Assembly: GCF_017873765.1 (NCBI RefSeq)
Contig: NZ_JAGGKP010000007.1
Location: 1-64,000, forward strand
Reading direction: 5' to 3'
Length of the DNA: 64,000 bases
DNA from: Paenibacillus sediminis
GTDB lineage: Bacteria; Bacillota; Bacilli; Paenibacillales; Paenibacillaceae
Both the position numbers and the translations under genes were made by a program. The number at the start of each line of letters is the position of its first letter. The stretch's first letter is position 1. The notes under the pieces were generated by a model that saw nothing but the letters and a program-made list of their open reading frames with translations, ran no database searches and was not told the DNA's origin. Below are positions 8,903 through 17,224 of this stretch, in pieces.

Positions 8903-8916
8903 AGAACATATGTTTC
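8903..8916. promoter_or_regulatory. LexA-like operator between divergent genes
   Basis: AGAACATATGTTTC matches 13 of 14 positions of the Bacillus LexA (Cheo) box CGAACRNRYGTTYC; only the first base differs. It lies between the glycosyltransferase-yhaO-yhaN run (start 8847) and the GGDEF gene (start 8950), close to a TATATT -10-like hexamer (8896-8901) for the plus gene. Binding is inferred from the match only. Confidence 0.5.
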
Positions 8917-8949
8917 AGTAAAGGAAAAACAAACGTTGGAGTCGATGGA

Positions 8950-10110
8950 ATGGCTGAAGCTTACACTAGCGGAATAACCGGCATCATCCCGGTCATTGCG
9001 GCATCATGTGCCCTGTATATCGTATTTCTTATGACCATCATGTCGGTCACCATGTACCGCAGACAACTCAAAAATAATGCCTATTTATTTATGATTGCTG
9101 CCTTTCTATTTATTATGACTTATGAAGGGCTGAACATCTATTTTAGTCTTTCTCCCAAACATGCAGAAGGAGACTATCCTTTATCGCAAACTGCGTTACA
9201 AGTCCTTTCTTTTATTCTGCTGAATACGGCTGTGTATCAGCTGTATCACCGAATGAACCAAACTGCAAATACATTGTTTGGGATAATGCTCGCCGTTCTT
9301 CTCATCCCTTTGATTCCAGATTCATTATTTCGGGTCAAAGGTCACTCTGAGTGGCGGTTCATATACCTAGATCTGTATCAGCTTGTTGTCATTTATTTGA
9401 GTGTCGTACTCATTGCCCCTCGGATCAAACAAAAAACGAAACTATTCGCAGGCTTAAGCATTTATTTTCTCATGCTCATCCTTGGACTGATGAAACGATA
9501 CGTCATTCCAGACGAACCACTGCTCATGATTACAATTCAGCTTCTGCCGCTCGTATATTATACGCTCATTTTTTTAATTTTGTTTGAACGAATTGTTGAA
9601 TTGATGCAAAACATTTATCGATCTTCAATTACTGACGGATTGACTAGCTTATACAACAGACGTTTCTTCTTGAAGAGCTTGACCAACTACATAAATGAAG
9701 GTTTGAAAGTATCGCTCATCTTCTGTGACATTGATAACTTCAAGAAATTAAATGACACAGAGGGGCATGCGAAAGCGGATCAAGTGCTTAAGCAAGTCGC
9801 AATGATCATCGACGAAGAATTAGCGGGAATCGGAGTTGCTGGAAGATACGGCGGCGAGGAACTTGTGGCACTCGTTGTCGATAAGAGGGCATCCGTTAGT
9901 CAAGTCGCTGAACAAATTAGATCTCGCGTGGAAAAAGAAACCATCGTAACCATTAGTGTAGGATACAGTGTATTGAAGAAAAATGTATCTACAGAACAAT
10001 TTATAAAACAAGCGGATGAAGCTATGTATCGTTCGAAAACAACCGGCAAAAACAAAGTGACTGCCTTCCGCCAGTCTCCTTCAAGAGCCGCGGCTATAGA
10101 GGAAGGCTAA
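8950..10110 (+). CDS. Membrane-bound diguanylate cyclase (GGDEF)
   Basis: 386 residues. Residues 1-215 contain about seven hydrophobic helices, an integral membrane sensor without a recognised extracellular domain. The C-terminal GGDEF domain starts at SSITDGLTSLYNRRFF (about 224) and carries the active-site motif YGGEEL (about 299-304), so it should make cyclic di-GMP from GTP. The usual inhibitory RxxD five residues before GGEEL is absent (sequence IGVAGR), so product feedback through an I-site is not expected. The ribosome site TTGGAG is eight bases before the ATG. The gene shares an intergenic region with a LexA-like box. Confidence 0.88.
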   Translation: MAEAYTSGITGIIPVIAASCALYIVFLMTIMSVTMYRRQLKNNAYLFMIAAFLFIMTYEGLNIYFSLSPKHAEGDYPLSQTALQVLSFILLNTAVYQLYHRMNQTANTLFGIMLAVLLIPLIPDSLFRVKGHSEWRFIYLDLYQLVVIYLSVVLIAPRIKQKTKLFAGLSIYFLMLILGLMKRYVIPDEPLLMITIQLLPLVYYTLIFLILFERIVELMQNIYRSSITDGLTSLYNRRFFLKSLTNYINEGLKVSLIFCDIDNFKKLNDTEGHAKADQVLKQVAMIIDEELAGIGVAGRYGGEELVALVVDKRASVSQVAEQIRSRVEKETIVTISVGYSVLKKNVSTEQFIKQADEAMYRSKTTGKNKVTAFRQSPSRAAAIEEG

Positions 10111-10138
10111 TCTACTTCATTTATAGAAAGAGGTTACC

Positions 10139-11515
10139 GTGCTAATGGGACAGCAATCTTTACCTGAAGCTTATCGTGAACAAATGAGTTCGCTTCTAGG
10201 TGAAGAGACTAAGGCGTTTCTGGACAGCTATGATTCCCCCCGTACACAGGGACTAAGAATAAATACGCTTCGGACGTCTCTCACTTCACCGATCGTAGAG
10301 CAAATAAAAACAAGTTTTGGATTAAAACCGGTACCGTGGTGTCCTACCGGTTTTTATTATGAGGAGCAGTCTCGTCCTGGAAAGCATCCTTATCATGCAG
10401 CAGGACTGTATTACATTCAAGAGCCTTCGGCTATGTCCGCTGCCGAGCTGCTTGCACCGAACCCCGGTGAGACTGTGCTCGATTTGGCTGCCGCTCCTGG
10501 CGGTAAATCAACGCAGATTGCTGCCCGGATGCAAGGACAAGGTCTGCTTATCTCCAATGAAATTCACCCGCAGCGCGCAAAAATTTTAGCGGAAAATATA
10601 GAGCGAATGGGAATCACCAATGCCGTAGTGACGAATGCAGCACCGGGCGAGCTGGCATCGCGATTTCCTCAAGCTTTTGACCGAATTATGCTGGACGCTC
10701 CTTGTTCTGGAGAAGGCATGTTCCGTAAAGATCCTGACGCAATCAAAGAATGGTCCATTGAACATGTTCACATGTGTGCTGCGAGACAGTGGGACATTGT
10801 GCAAGAAGCGCTCAAAATGCTGAAGCCTGGCGGCACACTCGCTTATTCGACCTGCACATTCAATACGGAAGAAAACGAAGAAGTCATAGAGCGAATACTG
10901 AATGCCTATCCGGAAATGGAGCTCATCACCTCCAAGCGGATTTGGCCACACAAGGACATGGGAGAAGGTCATTTTGTAGCTCTTTTGCGTAAGAGCGAAG
11001 CATCGAACACATTGTCAGACAGACGTCCTGCTACATCATCACGTAAAAAGAGCGGAAGAGGCAAACAGCCTGATGCTCAAACGTATTGGAAGGAGTTTCT
11101 TACTTGGACGAAGGATGAGCTTCCTGGCTTCATCCCTCCACATGGCACACCGATTCTGTTCGGTGAATCTCTATATTTACTGCCGCAAAGCGCGAGCTTA
11201 TCTCTTCAGGAGGAACATTTGCAAGGTCTCAAAATTCCGCGCGCAGGTCTTCACGTTGCTGAACTTAAGAAAAACCGCGTCGAGCCTGCTCATGCTTTAG
11301 CGATGGCTATTCAGCCTGATGCAGCAGCAAGAAGCATAAGTCTAGATGCGGACTCTGCCGAGGTTATGGCCTACTTGCGAGGAGAGACACTTCAGATTGA
11401 GGCGGATATGAAAGGCTGGACGCTTGTTACTGTCGATGGCATTCCACTTGGATGGGGTAAAGCAAGCGGCGGGCAACTGAAAAACCATTTGCCTAAAGGA
11501 CTGCGGTTATTCTAA
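10139..11515 (+). CDS. RsmF-type rRNA cytosine-C5 methyltransferase (copy 1)
   Basis: 458-residue member of the RsmF/YebU (NOL1/NOP2/Sun) family that transfers methyl from SAM to C5 of a cytosine, usually in 16S rRNA. SAM motif DLAAAPGGKSTQIAA (about 115-129), motif IV cysteine in DAPCSGEGMFRKD (about 184-196) and catalytic cysteine in STCTF (about 236) are all present, followed by a PUA-like C terminus ending in LGWGKASG. GTG at 10139 is chosen because AGAGG precedes it by five bases; ATG at 10145 is possible. A second paralogue lies at 14249-15799. Confidence 0.88.
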   Translation: MLMGQQSLPEAYREQMSSLLGEETKAFLDSYDSPRTQGLRINTLRTSLTSPIVEQIKTSFGLKPVPWCPTGFYYEEQSRPGKHPYHAAGLYYIQEPSAMSAAELLAPNPGETVLDLAAAPGGKSTQIAARMQGQGLLISNEIHPQRAKILAENIERMGITNAVVTNAAPGELASRFPQAFDRIMLDAPCSGEGMFRKDPDAIKEWSIEHVHMCAARQWDIVQEALKMLKPGGTLAYSTCTFNTEENEEVIERILNAYPEMELITSKRIWPHKDMGEGHFVALLRKSEASNTLSDRRPATSSRKKSGRGKQPDAQTYWKEFLTWTKDELPGFIPPHGTPILFGESLYLLPQSASLSLQEEHLQGLKIPRAGLHVAELKKNRVEPAHALAMAIQPDAAARSISLDADSAEVMAYLRGETLQIEADMKGWTLVTVDGIPLGWGKASGGQLKNHLPKGLRLF

Positions 11516-11533
11516 ATCAAATGAAAATAACAC

Positions 11534-11562
11534 AATCCCCCTCGTTCTATACGAGGGGGATT
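11534..11562. terminator. Bidirectional terminator
   Basis: Perfect 12-bp inverted repeat AATCCCCCTCGT / ACGAGGGGGATT with a 5-nt loop between the convergent genes ending at 11515 and 11566. T-runs are weak on both sides. Confidence 0.75.
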
Positions 11563-11565
11563 TGT

Positions 11566-12552
11566 CTAGATCAGTATCTCATCAATGACCTCATTACGAT
11601 ACAGCATCGTCAAATGCAGTGCATCGAACGTTTTTTCTTTTCTAAGCTCCTGCTTCAAGCAATTAGCAATGTTCTGTCTGCTCTGACTGGTTCCCGGAAT
11701 ATCAAAGTCAATAAAGCCGGATATTTGACGACCGCTAATATCGATCGTAGCCGTGCCGACAGGAAGTCCGCCCCTTTGCCTCTCATATACGGCGTAAGTC
11801 AGCATCTCCCCATCTTTTCGTGAAAGTGTCACATAGCATTCTTGGTCTTCTTTGTGGCCTGGATACTGATTATCCTGTCTATTGAAATCGTCATAAGCGA
11901 GTTCAATCCTCTCAAGCCAGCCTTCTTCCGTCTTCATATCTATTGAGAAGGTATCAATCTCCTGATCGTCCCATTCACGAATTAACAGATCAACAACCGC
12001 ATCGATCTCGGCTTCACTTGGATCATACTTCCACTCTACTGTACCCACAATATCTGCGCCATATTGTTTCAGGGTCACTTCAGCTAGCAGACGGCCCTCT
12101 TCATCTTGAACTTCATATTGCGACACATTGCGGCCAGCACTGATCAGCTCCAATTGTAATTGCTGATTGTCATTATCATATACAAAAATGTCCGAAGAGG
12201 AATAAGGTAATGAGTTCATTTCCTCTTCATTCTCATCTTCTTCATTAAATAACCCTTTATTGCCGCTCTCATCGATTATTCGCTCGACCGTGCTGCACGT
12301 CACGAACACTTCATAGACATCCGTAGCGACTGCATCGCTTAATTGTACAACGTAATCCCGTATAAAGTTAATGACTTCATCCTTGGCGTGCTCCGGCAAA
12401 TTTTCCTCGTCCAAATGTACACCGCCAGCTAGACGGTGACCTTCACGATATACTAAAGTGAGCGAACCTACATACTGATTGTGAAACATAATATCCTGCA
12501 CTTCACCGTTCACAGTTCGCAGATCTGGACGCAGAGTCACGACAGGGTTCAT
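11566..12552 (-). CDS. Unknown protein built of three repeats
   Basis: 328-residue acidic protein that I do not recognise. Three stretches align with one another: about 20-85, 145-208 and 255-322. Each has strand patterns such as GSLTLVYREGHRLAGGVHL, LLAEVTLKQYGADIVGTVEW and VGTATIDISGRQISGFIDF, then a helix (EVINFIRDYV, AVVDLLIREW, NIANCLKQEL) and a final strand ending in a D-x-x-x-x-M type end (FSIDM, LHLTM). A glutamate-rich linker (EEDENEEEM) separates repeats 1 and 2. No signal peptide or membrane segment. Strong AAGGAGG-like site before the ATG. Confidence 0.75.
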   Translation of the reverse strand: MNPVVTLRPDLRTVNGEVQDIMFHNQYVGSLTLVYREGHRLAGGVHLDEENLPEHAKDEVINFIRDYVVQLSDAVATDVYEVFVTCSTVERIIDESGNKGLFNEEDENEEEMNSLPYSSSDIFVYDNDNQQLQLELISAGRNVSQYEVQDEEGRLLAEVTLKQYGADIVGTVEWKYDPSEAEIDAVVDLLIREWDDQEIDTFSIDMKTEEGWLERIELAYDDFNRQDNQYPGHKEDQECYVTLSRKDGEMLTYAVYERQRGGLPVGTATIDISGRQISGFIDFDIPGTSQSRQNIANCLKQELRKEKTFDALHLTMLYRNEVIDEILI

Positions 12553-12636
12553 GAGACATTTTTCCTCCTTTAATTTCCATTAGCTTAGACTAATTTCCAT
12601 TAATAGCGTGTCCCATTCACGATAGACTATTCCAAA

Positions 12637-13437
12637 TTAAGACAGACAGTACTTCACTAGCGCCTGATGAACACCATCTTCATTATTCGTAGCTGTCACA
12701 TCATCAGCCGCTGCAATGACGCCGTCTGGCGAATTGCCCATCGCGATTCCAGTACCGGCATACGTAATCATCGAAATATCATTGAAATAATTTCCGATCG
12801 CGAGTACTTCGCTTGGCTTAATTCCTTTTTGCTCTGCTAGATACCTAAGTGCCGCACCTTTGGAAGCTTCCGGATGCATTAGATCAATAAAATATTCACC
12901 GCTGCGGAACATATTAAACTCTGGTGTCCATGTGCTCCATTCACTGTATACCTTATCGAGCACTTTCGCTTCACCAAAAGCTGTAAACTTTACTATTGGT
13001 TCGCTAAAATCAGCCCAAGCAGGCAGATCGAGCGGCTCCATTAAATACTTTTCATACATGGCAGCCGTTTCTAAGGCTAATCCTTTCACACTATCCACAT
13101 AAAGACCAAATGCAGTATTCACATCGAAATGAATGCCGTGATCCCGGCAATAATGGATATATGGATCTAGTCCTTGCGGATTTAGCGGAAATTGATGAAC
13201 GATTTCTCTTGTCTCAACATCAACAGTTGCCGCTCCGTTATGGGACAGCACATACCCTTTTAATCCAAGCTGCTTCATATACGGAATCGAATTGGCCGGT
13301 CCTCTTCCTGTACAGAGCACAATTTCTGTCCCCTGGGCTGCAACTTTCTTAATCGTCTCTGCAGTCCGGTCAGTCAGCTCATAGTTATCATTCAGCAAAG
13401 TTCCATCAATGTCTAAGGCAACCAGTTTGTATTTCAT
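12637..13437 (-). CDS. Cof-type HAD phosphatase (HAD-IIB)
   Basis: 266-residue HAD hydrolase of the Cof subfamily. Motif I LDIDGTLL (7-14) carries both catalytic aspartates, motif II is LCTGR, the IIB cap is inserted between them and motif III, and motif IV is AIGNYFNDISM with the acidic pair. Such enzymes dephosphorylate sugar phosphates, FMN or PLP; substrate cannot be read from sequence. I start at MKYKLVAL; an upstream in-frame extension (to 13473) looks non-native, and an ATG at 13449 is possible. It lies just downstream of the rsuA homologue. Confidence 0.87.
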   Translation of the reverse strand: MKYKLVALDIDGTLLNDNYELTDRTAETIKKVAAQGTEIVLCTGRGPANSIPYMKQLGLKGYVLSHNGAATVDVETREIVHQFPLNPQGLDPYIHYCRDHGIHFDVNTAFGLYVDSVKGLALETAAMYEKYLMEPLDLPAWADFSEPIVKFTAFGEAKVLDKVYSEWSTWTPEFNMFRSGEYFIDLMHPEASKGAALRYLAEQKGIKPSEVLAIGNYFNDISMITYAGTGIAMGNSPDGVIAAADDVTATNNEDGVHQALVKYCLS

Positions 13438-13481
13438 ATCTCCATCCATCCTTTTATCTATCTGCTTTATCATTTATGTTA

Positions 13482-14252
13482 TCAAAGATTTGTTTTCCCT
13501 TGATTAGCTCTCTGTAAAGACAACAGTTCTTCCTCAGTCAGCTCGCGGTATTCTCCTAATGGCAGAGATTCATCAAGCTGAAGAGGACCCATGGACATTC
13601 GTTTTAAGTAGACCACTTTCTTGTCTACCGATTCGAACATTCGCTTCACTTGATGGAATTTCCCTTCATGAATGGTCAGTAAAATATGAGAAATGACTTG
13701 TCCTTGGCGCTGCTGCTTCTCCTTCACAATGAGCTCAGCAGGCATTGTAACGTATCCGTCATCCAGCGTAACGCCTTTAGCAAACTGTTCAATATCAGCT
13801 TCCCCTACGTCTCCGGCAACATGAGCAAAGTAGGTTTTCGGAACATGCTTGCGCGGGGACAACAAATCATGGGCAAGCTGACCATCGTTCGTTAACAGCA
13901 GCAGCCCTTCTGTATCCTTATCGAGTCTCCCTACAGGAAACGGATCAAATACCCGATCATCAGGTGCGAGCAAATCCAGAACAGTTCGATCTCTTAAATC
14001 CTCCGTAGCGGATACGACGCCTTGCGGCTTATGAAGCATGAAATAAACGTATTCTCGGTATCTGATAGTATCGCCGCCGAATTCAATAACATCCTGATAC
14101 GGATCAACTTGAATACCGCTATCCTTAACTACTTTTCCATTTACGAGAACGGCCCCTTGCTTTACGCTCTTCTTAATATCACTCCTAGAGCCATAGCCTA
14201 AATGTCCTAATATTTTATCAAGACGCTGCGTTTTTCTACCGGATCCACTCAT
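13482..14252 (-). CDS. rsuA: 16S rRNA pseudouridine synthase, RsuA family
   Basis: 256-residue enzyme that isomerises a uridine, typically U516 of 16S rRNA. An S4 RNA-binding domain (RLDKILGHLGYGSRSDIKKS, about 10-29) precedes the catalytic domain with GRLDKDTEGLLLLTND (about 108-123, aspartate nucleophile). The C-terminal EGKFHQVKRMF motif is standard. ATG at 14252 overlaps the TGA of the upstream methyltransferase (ATGA), supporting this start over the ATG at 14270 and implying translational coupling. The pairing puts two rRNA modification enzymes under one transcript. Confidence 0.9.
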   Translation of the reverse strand: MSGSGRKTQRLDKILGHLGYGSRSDIKKSVKQGAVLVNGKVVKDSGIQVDPYQDVIEFGGDTIRYREYVYFMLHKPQGVVSATEDLRDRTVLDLLAPDDRVFDPFPVGRLDKDTEGLLLLTNDGQLAHDLLSPRKHVPKTYFAHVAGDVGEADIEQFAKGVTLDDGYVTMPAELIVKEKQQRQGQVISHILLTIHEGKFHQVKRMFESVDKKVVYLKRMSMGPLQLDESLPLGEYRELTEEELLSLQRANQGKTNL

Positions 14253-15799
14253 GCTCCCATCCACCTCCATCCTGCAGGATATTCATTTTTCAGTATACCG
14301 TCCAGCCATTTTCCCCAGCCCATAGCATAGCCGTCAACACAGACGAGTACATAGCCTTTAGGCTCTGCATTTCCTTTACATAGAATTCGGTCCCTATCCA
14401 CTTGCAGTGTCTCACCCTTCAAGTAACGGATTGCTTCAGGGTGATCTGAAGACAACTCAAGCACCCGCTTTGCTTCTTCTGGGTGAAGAGCAGCCGCTAG
14501 AGGATGTGAGGGCATAAACCGTCCATTCTTAACTGTTCCTGTATAAAATCCAGGGCGCACCACTTTCAGTCCCTGGAGCAGCGATGGATCAATGACCGTC
14601 TGATATACATGATCGCCATAAGTTACGGTTATACCTGGCAAATCAATATCAAGCTCTTGTTGGGCAAACCCAACATAGCTTTCAAGGTGTTCTTGAGCAG
14701 TATCTTTCCGCTGACCCGAATGCTTTTCTTTTTTGTTAGGGCGGCCTGATTTACGTTTTTGCTCTTCTCGCACATATGTACGATCCGCTCTGTTCGATTT
14801 CCAATGCTTTTCTATAAACTCATATCCAGAAGGTTCAGAGCGATCTCCGCCGTGCTTAAGTACAGTAACAAAATGTCCCTCGCCTTCGATTAAATGTGGC
14901 CACAGTCTGCCGCAGCCTGCCGTCTCTTCAATTGCTTCTTTAGAAAAATGAAACTCCGGATCCTCCTCTTGAAGCTGCTTAAGCCAATCTGGACGTCCTG
15001 GCGCAAAAGAACCCATACCTCCTATTGGCATAACATGGAACTCTTCGTGCGCATCTAGAAACTCAGCGATCATCGCCTCATTCTCCTCAGGGGAGAACGT
15101 GCATGTAGAGTACACAATCGTGCCTCCAGGAGCTAACAGTGATGCTGCCACCTTCAAAATATCACGCTGCATGAGCATGCACTTCTCTACCGAATGAGTT
15201 GCCCATTGCTTAGCCATATCTTCGTCCTTACGAAACATTCCCTCACCAGAACATGGCGCATCGATTAATATTTTGTTGAAAAAATGAGGGAGTACGTTTG
15301 CGATACGTTCTGGTGATTCATTCAGCACGACTGCATTTCGGACCCCGTACAGCTCAATATTTTTGGCCAGCGCCTTTGTGCGCTCTGAGTTAATATCATT
15401 CGTCACGAGCACACCTTGACCTTGCAGCTTGGCTGCAATTTGTGTTGATTTCCCTCCTGGCGCTGCGCATAGATCGAGCACTCGATCACCTGGCTCAACC
15501 TGAAGCACTTCCACTGGTGACATCGCGCTTGGTTCTTGGATGTAATATAACCCAGCATAATAATATGGATGTTTACCAGGCTTCACGTCGTCTTGAATAT
15601 AATACCCTGTATCGCACCACGGAATTTGGCGAAGCGCAAACGGCGATATGTCCCTAAATTGCTCGTTTGAAATTTTCAAAGTATTTACCCGAATGCCAGC
15701 GTATTTGGGAGCCTCATAAGACTTCATAAAGGCATCAAATTCATCGCCCAATAACCGCTGCATACGATCTATAAATAATGGAGGCAACCAAATTGCCAT
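14249..15799 (-). CDS. rsmF: RsmF-type rRNA cytosine-C5 methyltransferase (copy 2)
   Basis: 516-residue paralogue of the 10139-11515 product. SAM motif LCAAPGGKSTQIAAKL (about 110), DAPCSGEGMFRKD (about 180) and STCTF (about 228) are intact. It differs from copy 1 by a charged, lysine-rich linker (EEQKRKSGRPNKKEKHSG) near residue 340 and a longer middle region. The C-terminal PUA-like part ends in MGWGKWLDG. ATG at 15799 (MAIWLPPLF) is preferred; AGGATGA lies upstream, and an alternative GTG is at 15820. ATGA overlap with rsuA downstream. Confidence 0.88.
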   Translation of the reverse strand: MAIWLPPLFIDRMQRLLGDEFDAFMKSYEAPKYAGIRVNTLKISNEQFRDISPFALRQIPWCDTGYYIQDDVKPGKHPYYYAGLYYIQEPSAMSPVEVLQVEPGDRVLDLCAAPGGKSTQIAAKLQGQGVLVTNDINSERTKALAKNIELYGVRNAVVLNESPERIANVLPHFFNKILIDAPCSGEGMFRKDEDMAKQWATHSVEKCMLMQRDILKVAASLLAPGGTIVYSTCTFSPEENEAMIAEFLDAHEEFHVMPIGGMGSFAPGRPDWLKQLQEEDPEFHFSKEAIEETAGCGRLWPHLIEGEGHFVTVLKHGGDRSEPSGYEFIEKHWKSNRADRTYVREEQKRKSGRPNKKEKHSGQRKDTAQEHLESYVGFAQQELDIDLPGITVTYGDHVYQTVIDPSLLQGLKVVRPGFYTGTVKNGRFMPSHPLAAALHPEEAKRVLELSSDHPEAIRYLKGETLQVDRDRILCKGNAEPKGYVLVCVDGYAMGWGKWLDGILKNEYPAGWRWMGA

Positions 15800-15883
15800 T
15801 CGTGTCATCATCCTGTTCACATAAAAATCGTCAATGAAACTATTCTATCACATAATTGTCATAACTCTGAACAGATATAAAAG

Positions 15884-15921
15884 ATGGCCCGCTTCAGATC
15901 AAGACATCTGAAATGGGCCAT
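15884..15921 (-). terminator. Terminator after the relQ-DUF309 unit
   Basis: Long imperfect hairpin (ATGGCCC..TTCAGAT / ATCTGAA..GGGCCAT, 16-bp arms with two mismatches) followed on the minus strand by CTTTTATAT. It separates the DUF309 gene from rsmF copy 2. Confidence 0.75.
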
Positions 15922-15936
15922 TCTTTATATCATCCT

Positions 15937-16410
15937 TTATTTGTGGGCAGCTTGATCTCTAGCCTTATGCTTATCGCCGCGCTCCGGCTTGCGCCGCTGC
16001 GGAATGTTAGGCGGTAAGCTGGCCGATCTTTCCTGAACGAGCCGTATTAATTCTGCGTCCCACATCTCAATCGTTAAATCATAGTACGGAAATGGTTTCT
16101 CTTCATATGACTTAAGAAGACTCAAGTAAGTATTCAACTCCGTTAGAAGCTGATCGAGCCTAATGCCTAAGCTGTCACCAGGATAGTCAGCCAATTTCGC
16201 TGCTGCTCCTGCCATCATTTTACGAGCACCGTGGATGTTGTTGTTCCGGAAATGGAACAAAGCAACTGCCACTTGCAGCAAGCCTTTGTAAATCGGTGGA
16301 CGCCCCTTCTTAAGCCATAACTCCTCCAGCACTTCATGGCATTCAAAATAATCTTGGTCTCGATTAAAATATACTAGAAAATCGACATAAAGCGGTTCAT
16401 AGTTCATCAT
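15937..16410 (-). CDS. DUF309 protein (YpuF-like)
   Basis: 157 residues. The DUF309 signature FNRDQDYFECHEVLEELWL lies at about 15-33 and is followed by GLLQVAVALFHFRNNN (about 43-58); the family is all-helical and of unknown function, related to B. subtilis YpuF. The last 30 residues are basic and probably disordered (RRKPERGDKHKARDQ). The start lies 14 bp inside the end of relQ, so the two are translated from one message. The link to the alarmone synthetase is the only contextual clue to its role. Confidence 0.85.
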   Translation of the reverse strand: MMNYEPLYVDFLVYFNRDQDYFECHEVLEELWLKKGRPPIYKGLLQVAVALFHFRNNNIHGARKMMAGAAAKLADYPGDSLGIRLDQLLTELNTYLSLLKSYEEKPFPYYDLTIEMWDAELIRLVQERSASLPPNIPQRRKPERGDKHKARDQAAHK

Positions 16411-17206
16411 CGTTATTCTTTCTCGTCTTAAGCGTCGCCATCACTTCATCAAGAAGCTGCTTCATCGCATCCATATCATGCTTCTCCCAGATGGCGTTAA
16501 ATCTAGATTGAAAGTCAATCGCTTCATTTACCAAGTGGTAAAAATACAAATGGTGAATGCCGTCCAACACCTTCGCCACCGTGTTAGATTCATCTTCAAA
16601 ACTGGTTTGCGCATTAATAATTTGCTTGCGAATCGCTGACATCTCGTTATCGAGTATGAATGCTGCTTCTGCCGTCTTCTTCAGACGTTCCCGCATCTCA
16701 TCAGGCAGCAATTCACGATATTTATAGTTTAAGGAATGTTCGATCGTCGCCCAAAAGTTCATAGCAAGTGTACGAATTTGGATTTCAGCAAGCACCTTTT
16801 TTTGACCTAGGGCTGTTTGCACTGGATATTCAACGATCATATGAAAGCTGCGATAGCCGCTGTCCTTATAGTTCGTAATATAGTCCTTCTCATATAACAC
16901 CGTTAAATCTTTACGATTCCGAATGTACTCGGCTACTCTCCGAATATCCTCAACGAACTGGCACATAATGCGAATGCCTGCGATATCCTCAATTCCCGTT
17001 TCGATTTGATCCATCGGGACATTCAAGCGTTTCGCTTTTTCCAATATACTGGTGATCTTCTTGACTCGTCCAGTAACAAATTCAATAGGCGCATACTCCT
17101 CAAGTTTTTTTAGCTCCGCACGCATCGTCTTGAACTTAACCTTCAATTCTTCAACAGCTTGTTCATATGGAAGCAAAAAAGTTCCCCAGTCTCTAACATC
17201 CATCAT
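16397..17206 (-). CDS. relQ: Small alarmone synthetase RelQ (YjbM/SasB family)
   Basis: Makes (p)ppGpp by moving pyrophosphate from ATP to GDP or GTP. The synthetase core follows YjbM closely: PIEFVTGRVKKITSILEKA (about 42-60), DIAGIRIMCQF (about 74-84), KDSGYRSFHMIVEYP (about 111-125) and EIQIRTLAMNFWATIEHSL (about 141-159). No HD hydrolase domain. At 269 residues it is about 58 longer than YjbM (211); the extra part, from about residue 207, is a helical tail. AGGAGG is five bases before the first ATG. Operon with DUF309. Confidence 0.92.
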   Translation of the reverse strand: MMDVRDWGTFLLPYEQAVEELKVKFKTMRAELKKLEEYAPIEFVTGRVKKITSILEKAKRLNVPMDQIETGIEDIAGIRIMCQFVEDIRRVAEYIRNRKDLTVLYEKDYITNYKDSGYRSFHMIVEYPVQTALGQKKVLAEIQIRTLAMNFWATIEHSLNYKYRELLPDEMRERLKKTAEAAFILDNEMSAIRKQIINAQTSFEDESNTVAKVLDGIHHLYFYHLVNEAIDFQSRFNAIWEKHDMDAMKQLLDEVMATLKTRKNNDDEL

Positions 17207-17224
17207 AATGCCTCCTATCTTCTG

